A stretch of DNA of 41,867 bases from Xanthomonas populi (GTDB lineage Bacteria > Pseudomonadota > Gammaproteobacteria > Xanthomonadales > Xanthomonadaceae): contig NZ_MDEJ01000022.1 of assembly GCF_002940065.1 (NCBI RefSeq), forward strand, positions 1 to 41,867, given 5' to 3'. Numbering within the stretch: position 1 is the first letter of the stretch; each line of letters begins with the position of its first letter. This document shows, piece by piece, positions 1-9,662 of the stretch. The notes below the pieces were generated by a model, which saw nothing but the letters and a program-made list of their open reading frames with translations, made no database searches and was not told the origin of the DNA. The position numbers and the translations under genes were made by a program.

Positions 1-60
1 CGGAATCAGCGGCTCGATGCGCTTCCACAGCGCAATGGGAATCTCTTTGCGAGGCGTCAT
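1..60 (-). CDS. Transposase N-terminus, IS5-like (partial)
   Basis: Only the first 20 codons are present, reading leftwards out of the window from an ATG at 60-58. The peptide begins MTPRKEIP and contains LWKRIEPLIP, the W-x-x-I-x-P-L-I/L-P pattern seen at the start of many IS5 (DUF4096-type) transposases. The DDE catalytic residues would lie outside the window, so completeness cannot be judged. Confidence 0.55.
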   Translation of the reverse strand, partial: MTPRKEIPIALWKRIEPLIP

Positions 61-114
61 GTTCGCAATTTTGCCACCGGAGAGACAATATTCAAGGGGT
101 TTTGTTAGCCGCTC
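1..114 (-). mobile_element. IS5-like insertion sequence, right end (partial)
   Basis: The end of an insertion sequence that continues beyond the window's left edge. Its terminal inverted repeat is GTTTTGTTAGCCGCTC at 99-114, followed directly by the trinucleotide TTA (115-117). A transposase start lies just inside, 39 bases from the repeat, and reads out of the window. A three-base TNA duplication is the target type known for the IS1031 subgroup of IS5. Family assignment is an inference from the transposase start and the target type; the other end is not visible. Confidence 0.65.
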
Positions 115-117
115 TTA

Positions 118-258
118 GAGCGGCTAACAAAACTACTGCGCTCACCGCCAGGCTGGCGCGGCCGGTGCTCGGAATCCTCATGTACCACTCGTACACTCCG
201 GTTCCTGCGCGCCGTCCGCACCCACCTGACGACTGCTCGCTACGTTTGTTAGCTGCTC
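118..258. mobile_element. 141-bp MITE with IS-like terminal repeats
   Basis: A short non-coding element bounded by terminal inverted repeats: GAGCGGCTAACAAA at 118-131, and the reverse complement of 245-258, GAGCAGCTAACAAA, which differs at one position in 14. It is flanked on both sides by TTA (115-117 and 259-261), a likely target-site duplication. Its left terminus is the exact reverse complement, over 16 bases, of the neighbouring IS end at 99-114, so that transposase probably can move it. The middle holds a weaker dyad (GGAATCC near 171, GGTTCC near 199). No credible reading frame is present. Confidence 0.75.
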
Positions 259-358
259 TTAGTCAGTGCACCAAACATGCAGCGCCTGCGTGCGCCAATG
301 CCGTTCCTGGCGAGGGCCGCACCGGTCAGACATTACGTACCAGTTCTGCTGGCTCCGC

Positions 359-973
359 TCACTCCAACACATGCACGCTATCGGCAATGCGCTGCACTTC
401 GTCGTGATTGTGGCTGACGTACAACATCGGCAGACGGATCTCATTGCGCAAGCGTTGCAGGTAGGGAATCAATTCTTCGCGACGCGCCTGATCCAGTGCC
501 GACAACGGCTCGTCGAACAACAGAATCGCCGGCTGCGACAACAAGGCCCGGCCGATTGCCACGCGTTGCGCTTCGCCTCCGGATAAAGTGCGCGGCCGTC
601 GTTGCAGCAACGGCGCAATCCCCAACAATGCCACCACATCATCGAAACCGAACGGCGAGGTGCAACGTGCGTGCCGACCGTAGCGCAAGTTGCGCCGCAC
701 ATCCAGATGCGGGAACAGCCGCGCATCCTGAAACACGTAGCCGATTCTGCGTTTGTGCGTGGGCAGGTTCATGCTTTGCTGGGCGTCATAGAGACACCGC
801 CCATCGATGCGGATATGCCCGGCCTGCGGTCGCACCAGCCCGGCGATCGCGTTGAGCACCGTAGTCTTGCCCGCGCCGGAAGGGCCGACCAGGGCCACCA
901 CACGCGCATCGTCCCGAATCCGGATGTGGCATTGGAAGTTGCCGCGTTGCAATTGCAGATCAAGGTCTAGCAT
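359..973 (-). CDS. modC: Molybdate ABC transporter ATP-binding protein, short form
   Basis: A 204-residue ATPase that powers the ModAB molybdate importer at the inner membrane. The Walker A motif GPSGAGKTT, signature LSGGEAQR and Walker B ILLFDEPLSALD are all visible. It ends at HVLE just after the H-loop (SHNHDEV). Typical ModC proteins are about 350 residues and carry a C-terminal TOBE/Mop molybdate-binding domain, which is absent here. The ATG at 973-971 overlaps the modB stop by one base (TGATG), which fixes the start; the open frame upstream is only modB sequence read out of frame. Confidence 0.9.
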   Translation of the reverse strand: MLDLDLQLQRGNFQCHIRIRDDARVVALVGPSGAGKTTVLNAIAGLVRPQAGHIRIDGRCLYDAQQSMNLPTHKRRIGYVFQDARLFPHLDVRRNLRYGRHARCTSPFGFDDVVALLGIAPLLQRRPRTLSGGEAQRVAIGRALLSQPAILLFDEPLSALDQARREELIPYLQRLRNEIRLPMLYVSHNHDEVQRIADSVHVLE

Positions 974-1659
974 CAGTCCTCCTCGCGCGGATGCGGCCTG
1001 CGCACCAGCCATTCGGACAGCAGCAGCGCTGCCAGCGAAATCGCCAACGCAACGCCGGCTAGCCGCCAAACGCCCGATTCCATACCTGGCACCTGCATCA
1101 AACCGTAGATGGCTGACGACAAAGTCTGGGTTTCGCCGGGAATATTGGACACGAAGGTGATAGTCGCGCCGAACTCGCCCAAGGCCTTGGCGAAGGCCAG
1201 CACCATGCCGGCCACCAAGCCCGGCCAGGCCAGCGGCAAGGTGATGCTGCAGAACACGCGCCACGGACCTGCGCCGAGCGTGGCCGCAGCCGCTTCGAGC
1301 CGGCGATCGGTCGCTTCGATGGACAAGCGAATGGCGCGCACCATCAACGGAAACCCCATCACCGCGCACGCCAGCGCTGCGCCGGTCCAACGGAACGCGA
1401 ACTGGATGCCGACGTGTTCCAGTAGCCAACGACCGACCGGCCCATGCGTGCCCAGCACCACCAGCAGCGCATAGCCGGTCACCACCGGTGGCATCACCAA
1501 CGGCAGATGCAGCAATGCGTCCAACAGCGCTTTACCGGGGAAGCGCCGCCGCGCCAGCAACCAGCCGCAGGCGATACCCGGCGGCAGGCTGGCGATAGCC
1601 GCAACGATGGCGACCTTGAGACTCAAGCCGATGGCTGTCAGCTCTTGCGGGGTGAACAT
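973..1659 (-). CDS. modB: Molybdate ABC transporter permease
   Basis: Integral membrane permease of the molybdate importer, about 228 residues. It has the hydrophobic profile of a five-to-six-helix permease and the EAA-type cytoplasmic loop around EAAATLGAGPWRVF that docks the ATPase. It lies between modA and modC with a 16-base gap to modA and a one-base overlap with modC, so the three form one operon. I chose the ATG at 1659; a TTG two codons upstream (1665) is also possible, and neither has a strong ribosome-binding site. Confidence 0.92.
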   Translation of the reverse strand: MFTPQELTAIGLSLKVAIVAAIASLPPGIACGWLLARRRFPGKALLDALLHLPLVMPPVVTGYALLVVLGTHGPVGRWLLEHVGIQFAFRWTGAALACAVMGFPLMVRAIRLSIEATDRRLEAAAATLGAGPWRVFCSITLPLAWPGLVAGMVLAFAKALGEFGATITFVSNIPGETQTLSSAIYGLMQVPGMESGVWRLAGVALAISLAALLLSEWLVRRPHPREED

Positions 1660-1675
1660 GGACAACTTGCGCGCC

Positions 1676-2452
1676 TCAATCCTTCAGCGAAAAACCGCGG
1701 CGAGTGAAGATCGCTTTGGCCGGCTTGCTGCTCAGCCATGTCATGAACGCGGCCGTGGCGGGATTGCTGCTGTTCTTCAACGCAGCGACCGGATACACGA
1801 TCGCATCGTGGCTGTCTTCAGGGAACGTAGCGACCACACGCACCTTGGGGTCGGCGCGTGCGTCCGAGCCGTACACGATGCCCAGCGGCGCTTCGCCACG
1901 CGACACCAGCATCAGGGCAGTGCGCACGCTCTCCGATTCCGCAAGCCGGTTGCTCAAGCCATCCCACTGGCCAAGCTTGCGCAGCGATGCGGCGGCGTAT
2001 TTGCCGGCCGGCACGCTGTTGGTCTGGCCAACCGCCAACCGGCCGCTCTCGCCAAGTGCCTTGGCAATTGCGCCAAGTTTGCGCGGGTCCACGCGCACCT
2101 TGCTGGTGGCCGGGGCGATCAGCACCAGCGTGTTGCCGAGCAGGTTGTGGCGCTGCGCCGGCAGCACCAGGCCGCGCTGCTGCAGATAATCCATCCATTC
2201 CAGATCGGCAGAGAAGAACACGTCTGCCGGTGCGCCTTGCTCGATCTGGCGTGCCAGTGCGGAGCTGGCGGCATACGACACGCGTACCGGCGTGCCGGTC
2301 GCCTTTTCGTAAGCGGCCGCGGCCTCGTCCATGGATTCCTTCAAGCTTGCTGCGGCAAACACCGTCACCGGTGCAGTCTGCGCAGTGGCCAGGACGGGCA
2401 GGGCGAGCATCAACAGGCAGAACGCGCGCTGCCAAAAACCGATCGTGCGCAT
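1676..2452 (-). CDS. modA: Molybdate-binding periplasmic protein
   Basis: Periplasmic receptor that captures molybdate or tungstate for ModBC, 258 residues, normal family length. A signal peptide of about 24 residues ends near ATAQTA, followed by [14 protein letters not shown], the characteristic start of the mature ModA fold whose AAASL serines and backbone bind the oxyanion. First gene of modABC. No ModE-like operator was recognised in the 76 bases upstream, which separate it from the MBL-fold gene on the same strand. Confidence 0.95.
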   Translation of the reverse strand: MRTIGFWQRAFCLLMLALPVLATAQTAPVTVFAAASLKESMDEAAAAYEKATGTPVRVSYAASSALARQIEQGAPADVFFSADLEWMDYLQQRGLVLPAQRHNLLGNTLVLIAPATSKVRVDPRKLGAIAKALGESGRLAVGQTNSVPAGKYAAASLRKLGQWDGLSNRLAESESVRTALMLVSRGEAPLGIVYGSDARADPKVRVVATFPEDSHDAIVYPVAALKNSSNPATAAFMTWLSSKPAKAIFTRRGFSLKD

Positions 2453-2528
2453 GGGTAAGCTCCAGCAGGGTCAGATACCGATCATAGCGGCTGCACCCCG
2501 TGCGCCGCGTGGCGACCACACTGGAACG

Positions 2529-3353
2529 TTACCGATCCACTCCGCCGCATCGGCCAGCTTGGAGATTGGCCTGCAGCGCAGGCCGGATCAGCTTGGGCTC
2601 GGGCAAGGTGGCATCGCGTGCCTGCCGCTGCGCCACGAACGCCTCGATCTCGACGCCATCGCGCACATGGAGATTGCCGCGCCGCTGTTCGCCAATGCTG
2701 GTCTGATGCGCCACAGCGCGGCCGCCTGGGCCGTAGTCGTGGCAGACGAACACACGCGTGTCTTCCGGCAGCGCATACAGGCGCTGGATCGAGGCAAACA
2801 GTTGCCGCGCATCGCCACCGGGGAAATCGCAGCGCGCCGTACCCGCGTCGGGCATGAACAACGAATCGCCGGGAAACAGCGCATCGCCGATCAGATACGC
2901 AATGCTGTCGCTGGTATGCCCGTGCACTGCGATAACGCGCGCCTGGATACCGCCGAGCAGGAAACGTTCGTCGTCGGCGAACAGATGATCGAACTGCGAG
3001 CCATCGGCGCGAAAGTCCGGTGGCAACGCATAATCCGCTGCGAGTGTCTGTTGCAAATCCCGAATGCCTTCGCCGATACCGATGCGCGCCTGCGGCCAGT
3101 GCTGTTTCAGCCATTGCGCAGCAGACAGGTGATCGGCATGCGCATGGGTTTCCAGCAGCCAGTGCACCTGCCAGCCGCGTTGGGCGATGGCATCGACGAT
3201 GGCCTGCGCTGCATGCGTGCGCACCTCGCCGGTGTCGGCCGCGTAATCCAGCGCCGGGTCGATCACCGCTGCAGCAGCCGACGCCGCATCGCCAACCATA
3301 TAGGTGAAGGTGTTGCTGTCGGCGTGGAAGAACGCAAGGACCTCGGGCTGCAT
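2529..3353 (-). CDS. MBL-fold hydrolase, persulfide-dioxygenase-like
   Basis: Metallo-beta-lactamase-fold protein of 274 residues. The metal motif T-H-A-H-A-D-H is near residues 69-75; further ligands sit in GHTSDS and in the aspartate of FPGDSLFMPDAG, and CDFPGGDARQL follows. This arrangement resembles ETHE1/Blh-type persulfide dioxygenases, which oxidise glutathione persulfide and limit sulfide toxicity; the substrate here is an inference. The ATG at 3353 is preferred over the ATG at 3365 because GGAG lies six bases before it. The gene starts 13 bases after the nuclease stop and is probably co-transcribed with it. Confidence 0.8.
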   Translation of the reverse strand: MQPEVLAFFHADSNTFTYMVGDAASAAAAVIDPALDYAADTGEVRTHAAQAIVDAIAQRGWQVHWLLETHAHADHLSAAQWLKQHWPQARIGIGEGIRDLQQTLAADYALPPDFRADGSQFDHLFADDERFLLGGIQARVIAVHGHTSDSIAYLIGDALFPGDSLFMPDAGTARCDFPGGDARQLFASIQRLYALPEDTRVFVCHDYGPGGRAVAHQTSIGEQRRGNLHVRDGVEIEAFVAQRQARDATLPEPKLIRPALQANLQAGRCGGVDR

Positions 3354-3366
3354 CGGCGTCTCCATA

Positions 3367-4182
3367 TCAGGGGGCGGCCAGCGCCGCATTGAGCACGGCG
3401 GCGAGTCGGTCGCCGGCAATCCGCAATTGCGTCTCGGCAAGCGGACGGTAAGTCGCAATGTAGCTATCCGGCAACACGTGCTTGCTCGGATACACGCCCG
3501 GCGTGATGGCGATCTTGCAGGACGCCTGCGCCCATGCCGCAGCGGGCGGCGGCAGCACTGGCGAAACTGCAGTGGCAGCGGGCAACGCCAGCAGGCGCTG
3601 CCAATAGGCATCGTCGCTGAGGTGGCGGTCGTTGAGCATGCCGCTGTCCCAGAGCGAATGCAGATTGCTGCCCTTGCCATCGATCTGTAGCTGGAACGCG
3701 TTGCCGCCGTTGTCGTGAGCATAGCCGGCGTGCATGGGCTGATGGATGTCGCCAACAAAATGCACCACGAACTTCAATGCCTGGCGACGCACGTCCAACG
3801 GCTGGCTGCGATCGGCAAGCAACGCGGTTTGCTGATCCAGCGCTGCGATCACGCAATGACCATCCGGGCAGTCGCGCGCCGGCACGTAGTTGCAATCGTG
3901 TTCGCCCAGATTGACGTAATGCCAGGGCCCGGAACGCTTGCCCAGATCCGGATCGTGTTCGCGCAGATCATCGGCCCAGCTGGCGACCCCGGCCAGGCTA
4001 GGATTCGCCTCGCCTGCCAGCAATTGCGCCACCTGCGCACGCGCTTGTGGACTCAGCTCTGTCTCGGCAAGGCGCGCCACCAGACGGTGGCCTTGCGCGC
4101 CCCAGGCCAATACGGTGATGGGATGGAGTGCCGCGGCAACGGCTGTGGCAAGAACAAAATAATAAGATGGGAAGGTCTTCAT
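3367..4182 (-). CDS. Secreted S1/P1-family nuclease
   Basis: A 271-residue zinc-dependent phosphodiesterase predicted to degrade single-stranded DNA, RNA and 3'-nucleotides outside the cytoplasm. A signal peptide ends at VLA, so the mature protein would begin with Trp27 (WGAQGHRLVA). In S1/P1 enzymes that N-terminal tryptophan is itself a zinc ligand. Other ligand motifs are visible: WADD, WHYVNL, FVVHFVGDIHQPMHAG and NLHSLWDSGM. The ATG at 4182 is chosen because it places the signal peptide at the N-terminus. Confidence 0.88.
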   Translation of the reverse strand: MKTFPSYYFVLATAVAAALHPITVLAWGAQGHRLVARLAETELSPQARAQVAQLLAGEANPSLAGVASWADDLREHDPDLGKRSGPWHYVNLGEHDCNYVPARDCPDGHCVIAALDQQTALLADRSQPLDVRRQALKFVVHFVGDIHQPMHAGYAHDNGGNAFQLQIDGKGSNLHSLWDSGMLNDRHLSDDAYWQRLLALPAATAVSPVLPPPAAAWAQASCKIAITPGVYPSKHVLPDSYIATYRPLAETQLRIAGDRLAAVLNAALAAP

Positions 4183-4269
4183 CCCACAAGTGTACGCATC
4201 GCTTTGGGACGGTTTGATGGCCGCCACAATCGACGCCAGCCACGCCTCAGCGTGACGTCTGCAATGCGA

Positions 4270-4400
4270 TCAGGAATACACCAGATACGACACGCCGTAG
4301 GTCAATGGATCGATCTTCGCCCTTCCCAGCCGCGCGCCGTTTAAATCGACATGACGGATCAGCATGCGCATGGGATCCCCGGCAGGTCGGACAGGCGGTC
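4270..4400 (-). pseudogene. OmpW-family C-terminal remnant
   Basis: On the minus strand this stretch encodes LNGARLGRAKIDPL then TYGVSYLVYS and a stop at 4272-4270. It aligns with the end of the adjacent intact OmpW (LNGNRIGTVNIDPL, VYGVAYVHRF). Upstream, an RLSD fragment in another frame and an in-frame stop show that the rest has been deleted or shifted. It is the tail of a second, tandem OmpW paralogue. The remaining intergenic DNA from 4183 to 4489 holds nothing else recognisable. Confidence 0.75.
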
Positions 4401-4489
4401 GGCGTGATCAACCTGTCCGCAACTCCGGCGGTGGCTTCACCTCCCTGCACGCCAAGTGTGCAAGAGATGCACCGTGCACGCCGCTAGGA

Positions 4490-5113
4490 TCAGAACCGGT
4501 GCACGTACGCCACGCCATAGACCAGCGGGTCGATGTTGACCGTGCCGATGCGGTTGCCATTGAGGCTGGCTTCGGTATCGATATCGATCCAACGCAGGTT
4601 CACGCGCAGCGCGCCGCGGTCGCTGAGCTTGTAGTCCACGCCTGCATGCAGCGCCAGGCCCCAGGAATCGTCCAGCTCCAGTTCGCTGCCGGCCAGCGCG
4701 CCGCTTGTGTCGGTGTTGAAGAACCGCGTGTAGTTGATACCCGCGCCAACGAACGGCGAGAGCTTGCCCTGGCTGTTAAAGTGGTATTGCAGCGAAATTA
4801 CCGGTGGCAGATGCTTGGTGCTGCCGACGCGGCCCATGCCGCGGAGCGCGATGTCGTGCTCGAACGGCAGCGCAGCCAGAACTTCAATGCCCAGGTTGTC
4901 GGCGATGAAGTATTCCGCGCTGAAGGTCGGCTTGATGTCCTTGCCGACGTCCGCTTCGAGCGTGCCGCCGACCAGCCGGCCGTTGTCGGATTTGGGGGCG
5001 ACCTGGTGGGCGCCGACGGCAACGGTCCAGTCGCCTTTGGATTGAGCAAGTGCGGGGACGCTGGCGAAGCTGGCGGCCAGGCCGGCGAGCAGAAGGGTAG
5101 AACGCATGCGCAT
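4490..5113 (-). CDS. ompW: OmpW-family outer membrane protein
   Basis: An eight-stranded outer-membrane beta-barrel of 207 residues that forms a small hydrophobic channel. A signal peptide (MRMRSTLLLAGL to ALAQS) precedes GDWTVAVGAHQVAP. The family strands are recognisable (PFVGAGINYTRFF, DDSWGLALHAGVDYKLSDR), and the C-terminal phenylalanine of VAYVHRF fits the BAM recognition signal. The ATG at 5113 or the one at 5107 is the start; longer frames add no signal peptide. A perfect FNR-type box lies 61 bases upstream, and OmpW genes are known FNR/Anr targets. Confidence 0.92.
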   Translation of the reverse strand: MRMRSTLLLAGLAASFASVPALAQSKGDWTVAVGAHQVAPKSDNGRLVGGTLEADVGKDIKPTFSAEYFIADNLGIEVLAALPFEHDIALRGMGRVGSTKHLPPVISLQYHFNSQGKLSPFVGAGINYTRFFNTDTSGALAGSELELDDSWGLALHAGVDYKLSDRGALRVNLRWIDIDTEASLNGNRIGTVNIDPLVYGVAYVHRF

Positions 5114-5173
5114 GGAAACTCTCGTTGTGTGCAGTCGATGGAGGACGTCTTGTAGGTTTGCCCGAGGGCTGCC

Positions 5174-5187
5174 TTGATCCTGATCAA
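5174..5187 (-). promoter_or_regulatory. FNR/Anr-type operator upstream of ompW
   Basis: The sequence TTGATCCTGATCAA matches the FNR/CRP-family anaerobox TTGAT-N4-ATCAA at every defined position. Its centre is about 67 bases upstream of the ompW start codon, which suits class II activation of a promoter near 40 bases downstream of the centre. The regulator (Fnr, Anr or a Clp-like protein) is inferred, not encoded in this window. Confidence 0.75.
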
Positions 5188-5279
5188 TTCGTCGGCGCAA
5201 TGACGCTGTGGGTCATGCGCGGATGTGAGCAGGAGCTGGCACTGACAACAGCGGTGCTCGCCGTGGCGGTGATCGCACC

Positions 5280-5313
5280 GGCGCATCGCGTCTGAGGTGC
5301 AACGCGATGCGCC
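5280..5313. terminator. Hairpin, possible weak terminator
   Basis: Perfect 12-base inverted repeat GGCGCATCGCGT / ACGCGATGCGCC with a 10-base loop, 88 bases downstream of the NTF2-like gene. No T tract follows on either strand, so a terminator role is uncertain. Confidence 0.35.
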
Positions 5314-5400
5314 TGGCGCAAGCGGCGGCGTGGGAGGAACGCCGACGCTTGCATGCGCGATGGAGCAGGCAGCGAGCGGATGGCTGCGGGGATCGAGCAC

Positions 5401-5913
5401 TTACTTGACCTTGGCGACCTTGGGCGCATCCACTTCCGGCATTGCCGAGCTGTGGTGGTTGATGATCAGCCACTTGTCGTCGCGCTTTTCGTACACGAAG
5501 GTGTAACGCGCTTGCACCTTGCTCTTCTTGCCGTCCTTGTCGGTCAGGGTGAAGGTGTAGACGCCGGCATCCACTGCGCTGTCTTCATCGAGCACGCGCA
5601 CGGTGCGGTAGTTGACGACGCCCTGCGGCTTCTTGGTCAGGAAAATTTCGAAGTACTTTTCGATCTGCGCCCGCGAGGCGCGCACTTCGTTGGAGACGGT
5701 CGGCAACAGCACGCCGTCCGGTGCGTACAAATCGGCCACCTTGTGCGGATTGCCGGTGGCCAGCGCGGCGTTCCAGGTGTCGAACAGTGCGGCCACTTCA
5801 CGCGCTTCGCCATCGGCGGGCAACGTTGCCTTTTCGGTGTAATGCATCACGCCAGCGGCCAGCGCCGGGATGGCGGCCAGAGCCAGAACCAGAGAGATAA
5901 GGGTGCGACGCAT
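5401..5913 (-). CDS. Secreted NTF2-like protein, SgcJ/EcaC type
   Basis: A 170-residue protein with a signal peptide (MRRTLISLVLALAAIPALAAG) followed by an NTF2-like cone fold: FDTWNAALATGNPHKVADLYAPDGVLLPT is the typical first helix and strand of SgcJ/EcaC and calcium/calmodulin kinase association-domain proteins. KWLIINHHSSAMP is the usual closing strand. The fold often binds small molecules or forms dimers, but the ligand is unknown. It is monocistronic, transcribed away from gap, and followed by a hairpin at 5280-5313. Confidence 0.8.
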   Translation of the reverse strand: MRRTLISLVLALAAIPALAAGVMHYTEKATLPADGEAREVAALFDTWNAALATGNPHKVADLYAPDGVLLPTVSNEVRASRAQIEKYFEIFLTKKPQGVVNYRTVRVLDEDSAVDAGVYTFTLTDKDGKKSKVQARYTFVYEKRDDKWLIINHHSSAMPEVDAPKVAKVK

Positions 5914-7480
<1,567 letters not shown>

Positions 7481-7501
7481 TTTCGCGCTTAGGCGATGAG
7501 T

Positions 7502-7533
7502 AAAAGGCCCCGGCATGCCGGGGCCTTTTTTTT
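7502..7533 (+). terminator. Rho-independent terminator of gap
   Basis: Palindrome AAAAGGCCCCGGC-AT-GCCGGGGCCTTTT ending in a run of eight T residues (7526-7533), 21 bases after the gap stop codon. The symmetry also gives an A-rich start, so it may act in both directions. Confidence 0.93.
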
Positions 7534-7693
7534 GCGTGTGGGAGCGTAATGTGGACATGCGCCATCACGCCGTTGTGGCCAATACAAGATGTGGGCTTTG
7601 AGATGCTCACGTGCGCTAATTTGCTAGCACGGTGGCCGTTCCCGTGTCGTGGACGAAGGATCGGGGAACTCCATGGATCGAGAGAACATAACG

Positions 7694-7903
7694 ATGGATA
7701 AGTTTCTGGCGGGAGCATTGGCGCTCGGTATGGTGATTGCGTTTTCGGCTCCATTGAACAGTTGGGCGGCGAAGAAGCAGCCAGGTACGCCGGCCTGGAT
7801 GAATGCCGATGGTGAAGCGATCCAGTCGTTCGACGTCGAGGCCGGCGATGGCGAAACGGTCAAGGGTGTCAACGATGATGTCGGTAGATGCCGCCGCCGC
7901 TGA
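7694..7903 (+). CDS. Small predicted secreted protein
   Basis: A 69-residue protein not recognised as any family. It begins with a likely signal peptide (MDKFLAGALALGMVIAF to NSWA), then an acidic stretch (WMNADGEAIQSFDVEAGDGE) and an arginine-rich end (GRCRRR). The ATG at 7694 is chosen because GAGAG precedes it by nine bases; an ATG at 7673 is in frame. Its abrupt end just before the decayed DUF2339 gene suggests it may also be shortened. Confidence 0.45.
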   Translation: MDKFLAGALALGMVIAFSAPLNSWAAKKQPGTPAWMNADGEAIQSFDVEAGDGETVKGVNDDVGRCRRR

Positions 7904-8017
7904 CGCATTACCGTCGCTGCGTGCTCATATCGCAACTGGCTGCCCAGACGTGTGCTGAGTCTGTATGGTTCGCGCATTCTGCCGGATGCCGACTCAGGGC
8001 TTGGTGCGTTGGAAACG

Positions 8018-9662
8018 ATGATCGGGTTGGTGCTGCTGTTTCTGCTTGCGGTGCCGGTGGGGTTGGCGATCGCACTGGTGTGGATTGCCGTGCTGCGGCG
8101 GCGCGTGGATGCGCTGGAGCAGCGGCTTGTGCAGTGGCAGTCCAGCGGGGCTGGAGCACGGACCGCGGATGCGGCGGCGTTGCATCAGCCAGCACCAACA
8201 AATGTGCCGGTCAAGGTCTGCATGCTGGTGTTGTTGGCCGGTGTGGCGTCGTTGTTGAAGTACGCCAGCGATCAGGGCTGGATGCGCATGCCGGTCGAAC
8301 TGCGGCTGGCCGGCATCAGTGTGCTCGCATTGGCCGGTCTGGTATTCGGCTGGAAGCAACGACTGCAGCGGCAGGGGGTTGCGTTGGCCTTGTAGGGTGG
8401 CGCCATCGGCGGGTTGTTGTTGACCGTGTTCGCCGCCTTCAAGTTGTCTGGATTGCTGGGTGCCGGCCTGTCGATGGGCATCAGCTTCGCCATGTCTGTG
8501 GCCATTTCGGTGCTGCATGCGCGGCGTGGCGATGGCAGCGCGCGCAAGTTGATCGATGGCAGTTTGTTGTTCGGCACGCCGCTGGTGGCGTTCGCGCTGC
8601 AGGCGCGTCTGTATCCGCTGCTGGGCTTTGTGGCGCTCACGCTGTGGATGGCGGCCGAGGTCCATCGTCGTCGCCCCGCAACGGCGTTGGTGTGGACGGT
8701 GATGTCCGCGCTGGCTCCGGCCGTGCCGCTGGAGCTGTGGCAAAGCCATGCGCAGACCCAGCCGTTCGCACAGTGGGGCGCGTTGGCCTGGTTGGCGTTC
8801 GCCGTGGCCGGTGCACGTGCACTGTGGCGCCTGCGCATGCAGCATGACGCAGGCGCCGTGGCCGCGCAGTGCATCTGGTGGTTACTGTGGCCGTTGGTGG
8901 TGTCGTTGGGCGCGGCTTGGTTGGCCGATGCATTCATGCTCGCTAACGGCTGGCGCTGCGCATTGCTCGCCGCACCCTGGCTTGCCGTGACGGCCGTGGG
9001 TCTGCTGCGTTGGCCGTGGCTGGCGTGGCCGCAAGGAGCAAACTTCGATCCTGCGCGCAATGCTTTGCTGAGTTGCGTGTTCGCGGTACTGGGCATTGGT
9101 TGGTTGATCGTATTACTGGATCCAGTAAGCGCAGCGCCGTTGCCGTGGCTGCCCTTGCTCAACCCGACTGAGCTGGCGCAACTGGCCGTGCTTGCCCGGT
9201 GGGCATGGTCTGCGCAGGCGCCATTGGCCTTGCAACGTTGGCGTGTGACTGCGCTGGGGTGTTGGACTGGGTGTTTTGATCACCGGCAGCACCTTGCACA
9301 GCGTGCAGCACTGGGGCGGCGTGGCGTGGGATGCGTCCTTGATCAATGCAACCTCGTCGCAGACCAGCCTGACCATCGGGTGGAGCGTGCTGGGTGTGCT
9401 GGGCTGGGTGATCGGCTCGCGCCGCGGTCAGCGCGGTCAGCGCGGCCTGTGGCTGGGTGGGGCGTTGGTGATGGGCCTGGTATTGGCCAAGTTGGTCTTG
9501 GTCGATCGCCAGCATCTGGGCAACCTGCTCGGCATCGGCTCGTTCATGGCCTACGGCCTGTTGTGCACCGTGGTGGGCTATCTGCCACCGGCACCGCCGC
9601 GGCAGGCGGCTATTGAAGAGAATGCAGTCGGCGACGATGGCGTCGAAAAGGATCAGGCATGA
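8018..9662 (+). pseudogene. DUF2339 membrane protein, broken
   Basis: Remnant of a large polytopic membrane protein of the DUF2339 family, whose intact members are roughly 850-1000 residues with many helices. Three lesions are visible. An in-frame TAG at 8393-8395 interrupts the LALGGAIGGLLLTVFAAFKL segment. A large internal part appears deleted, since VAISVLHARRGDG runs almost directly into KLIDGSLLFGTPLVAFALQ. A one-base shift near 9256-9261 moves the frame, which resumes as VGLGVLITGSTLHSVQHW and reaches a stop at 9660-9662. It overlaps the next gene by ATGA. Confidence 0.8.

Noticed and set aside
974-1429. N-terminal extension of ModC to a 356-residue protein
   Set aside because: The added residues are modB sequence read in another frame; the TGATG overlap and MLDLDLQLQ start fit the family.
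3366-3758. Extension of the MBL-fold protein into the nuclease gene
   Set aside because: The added part is nuclease DNA read in another frame, and the GGAG-supported ATG gives a normal-length protein.
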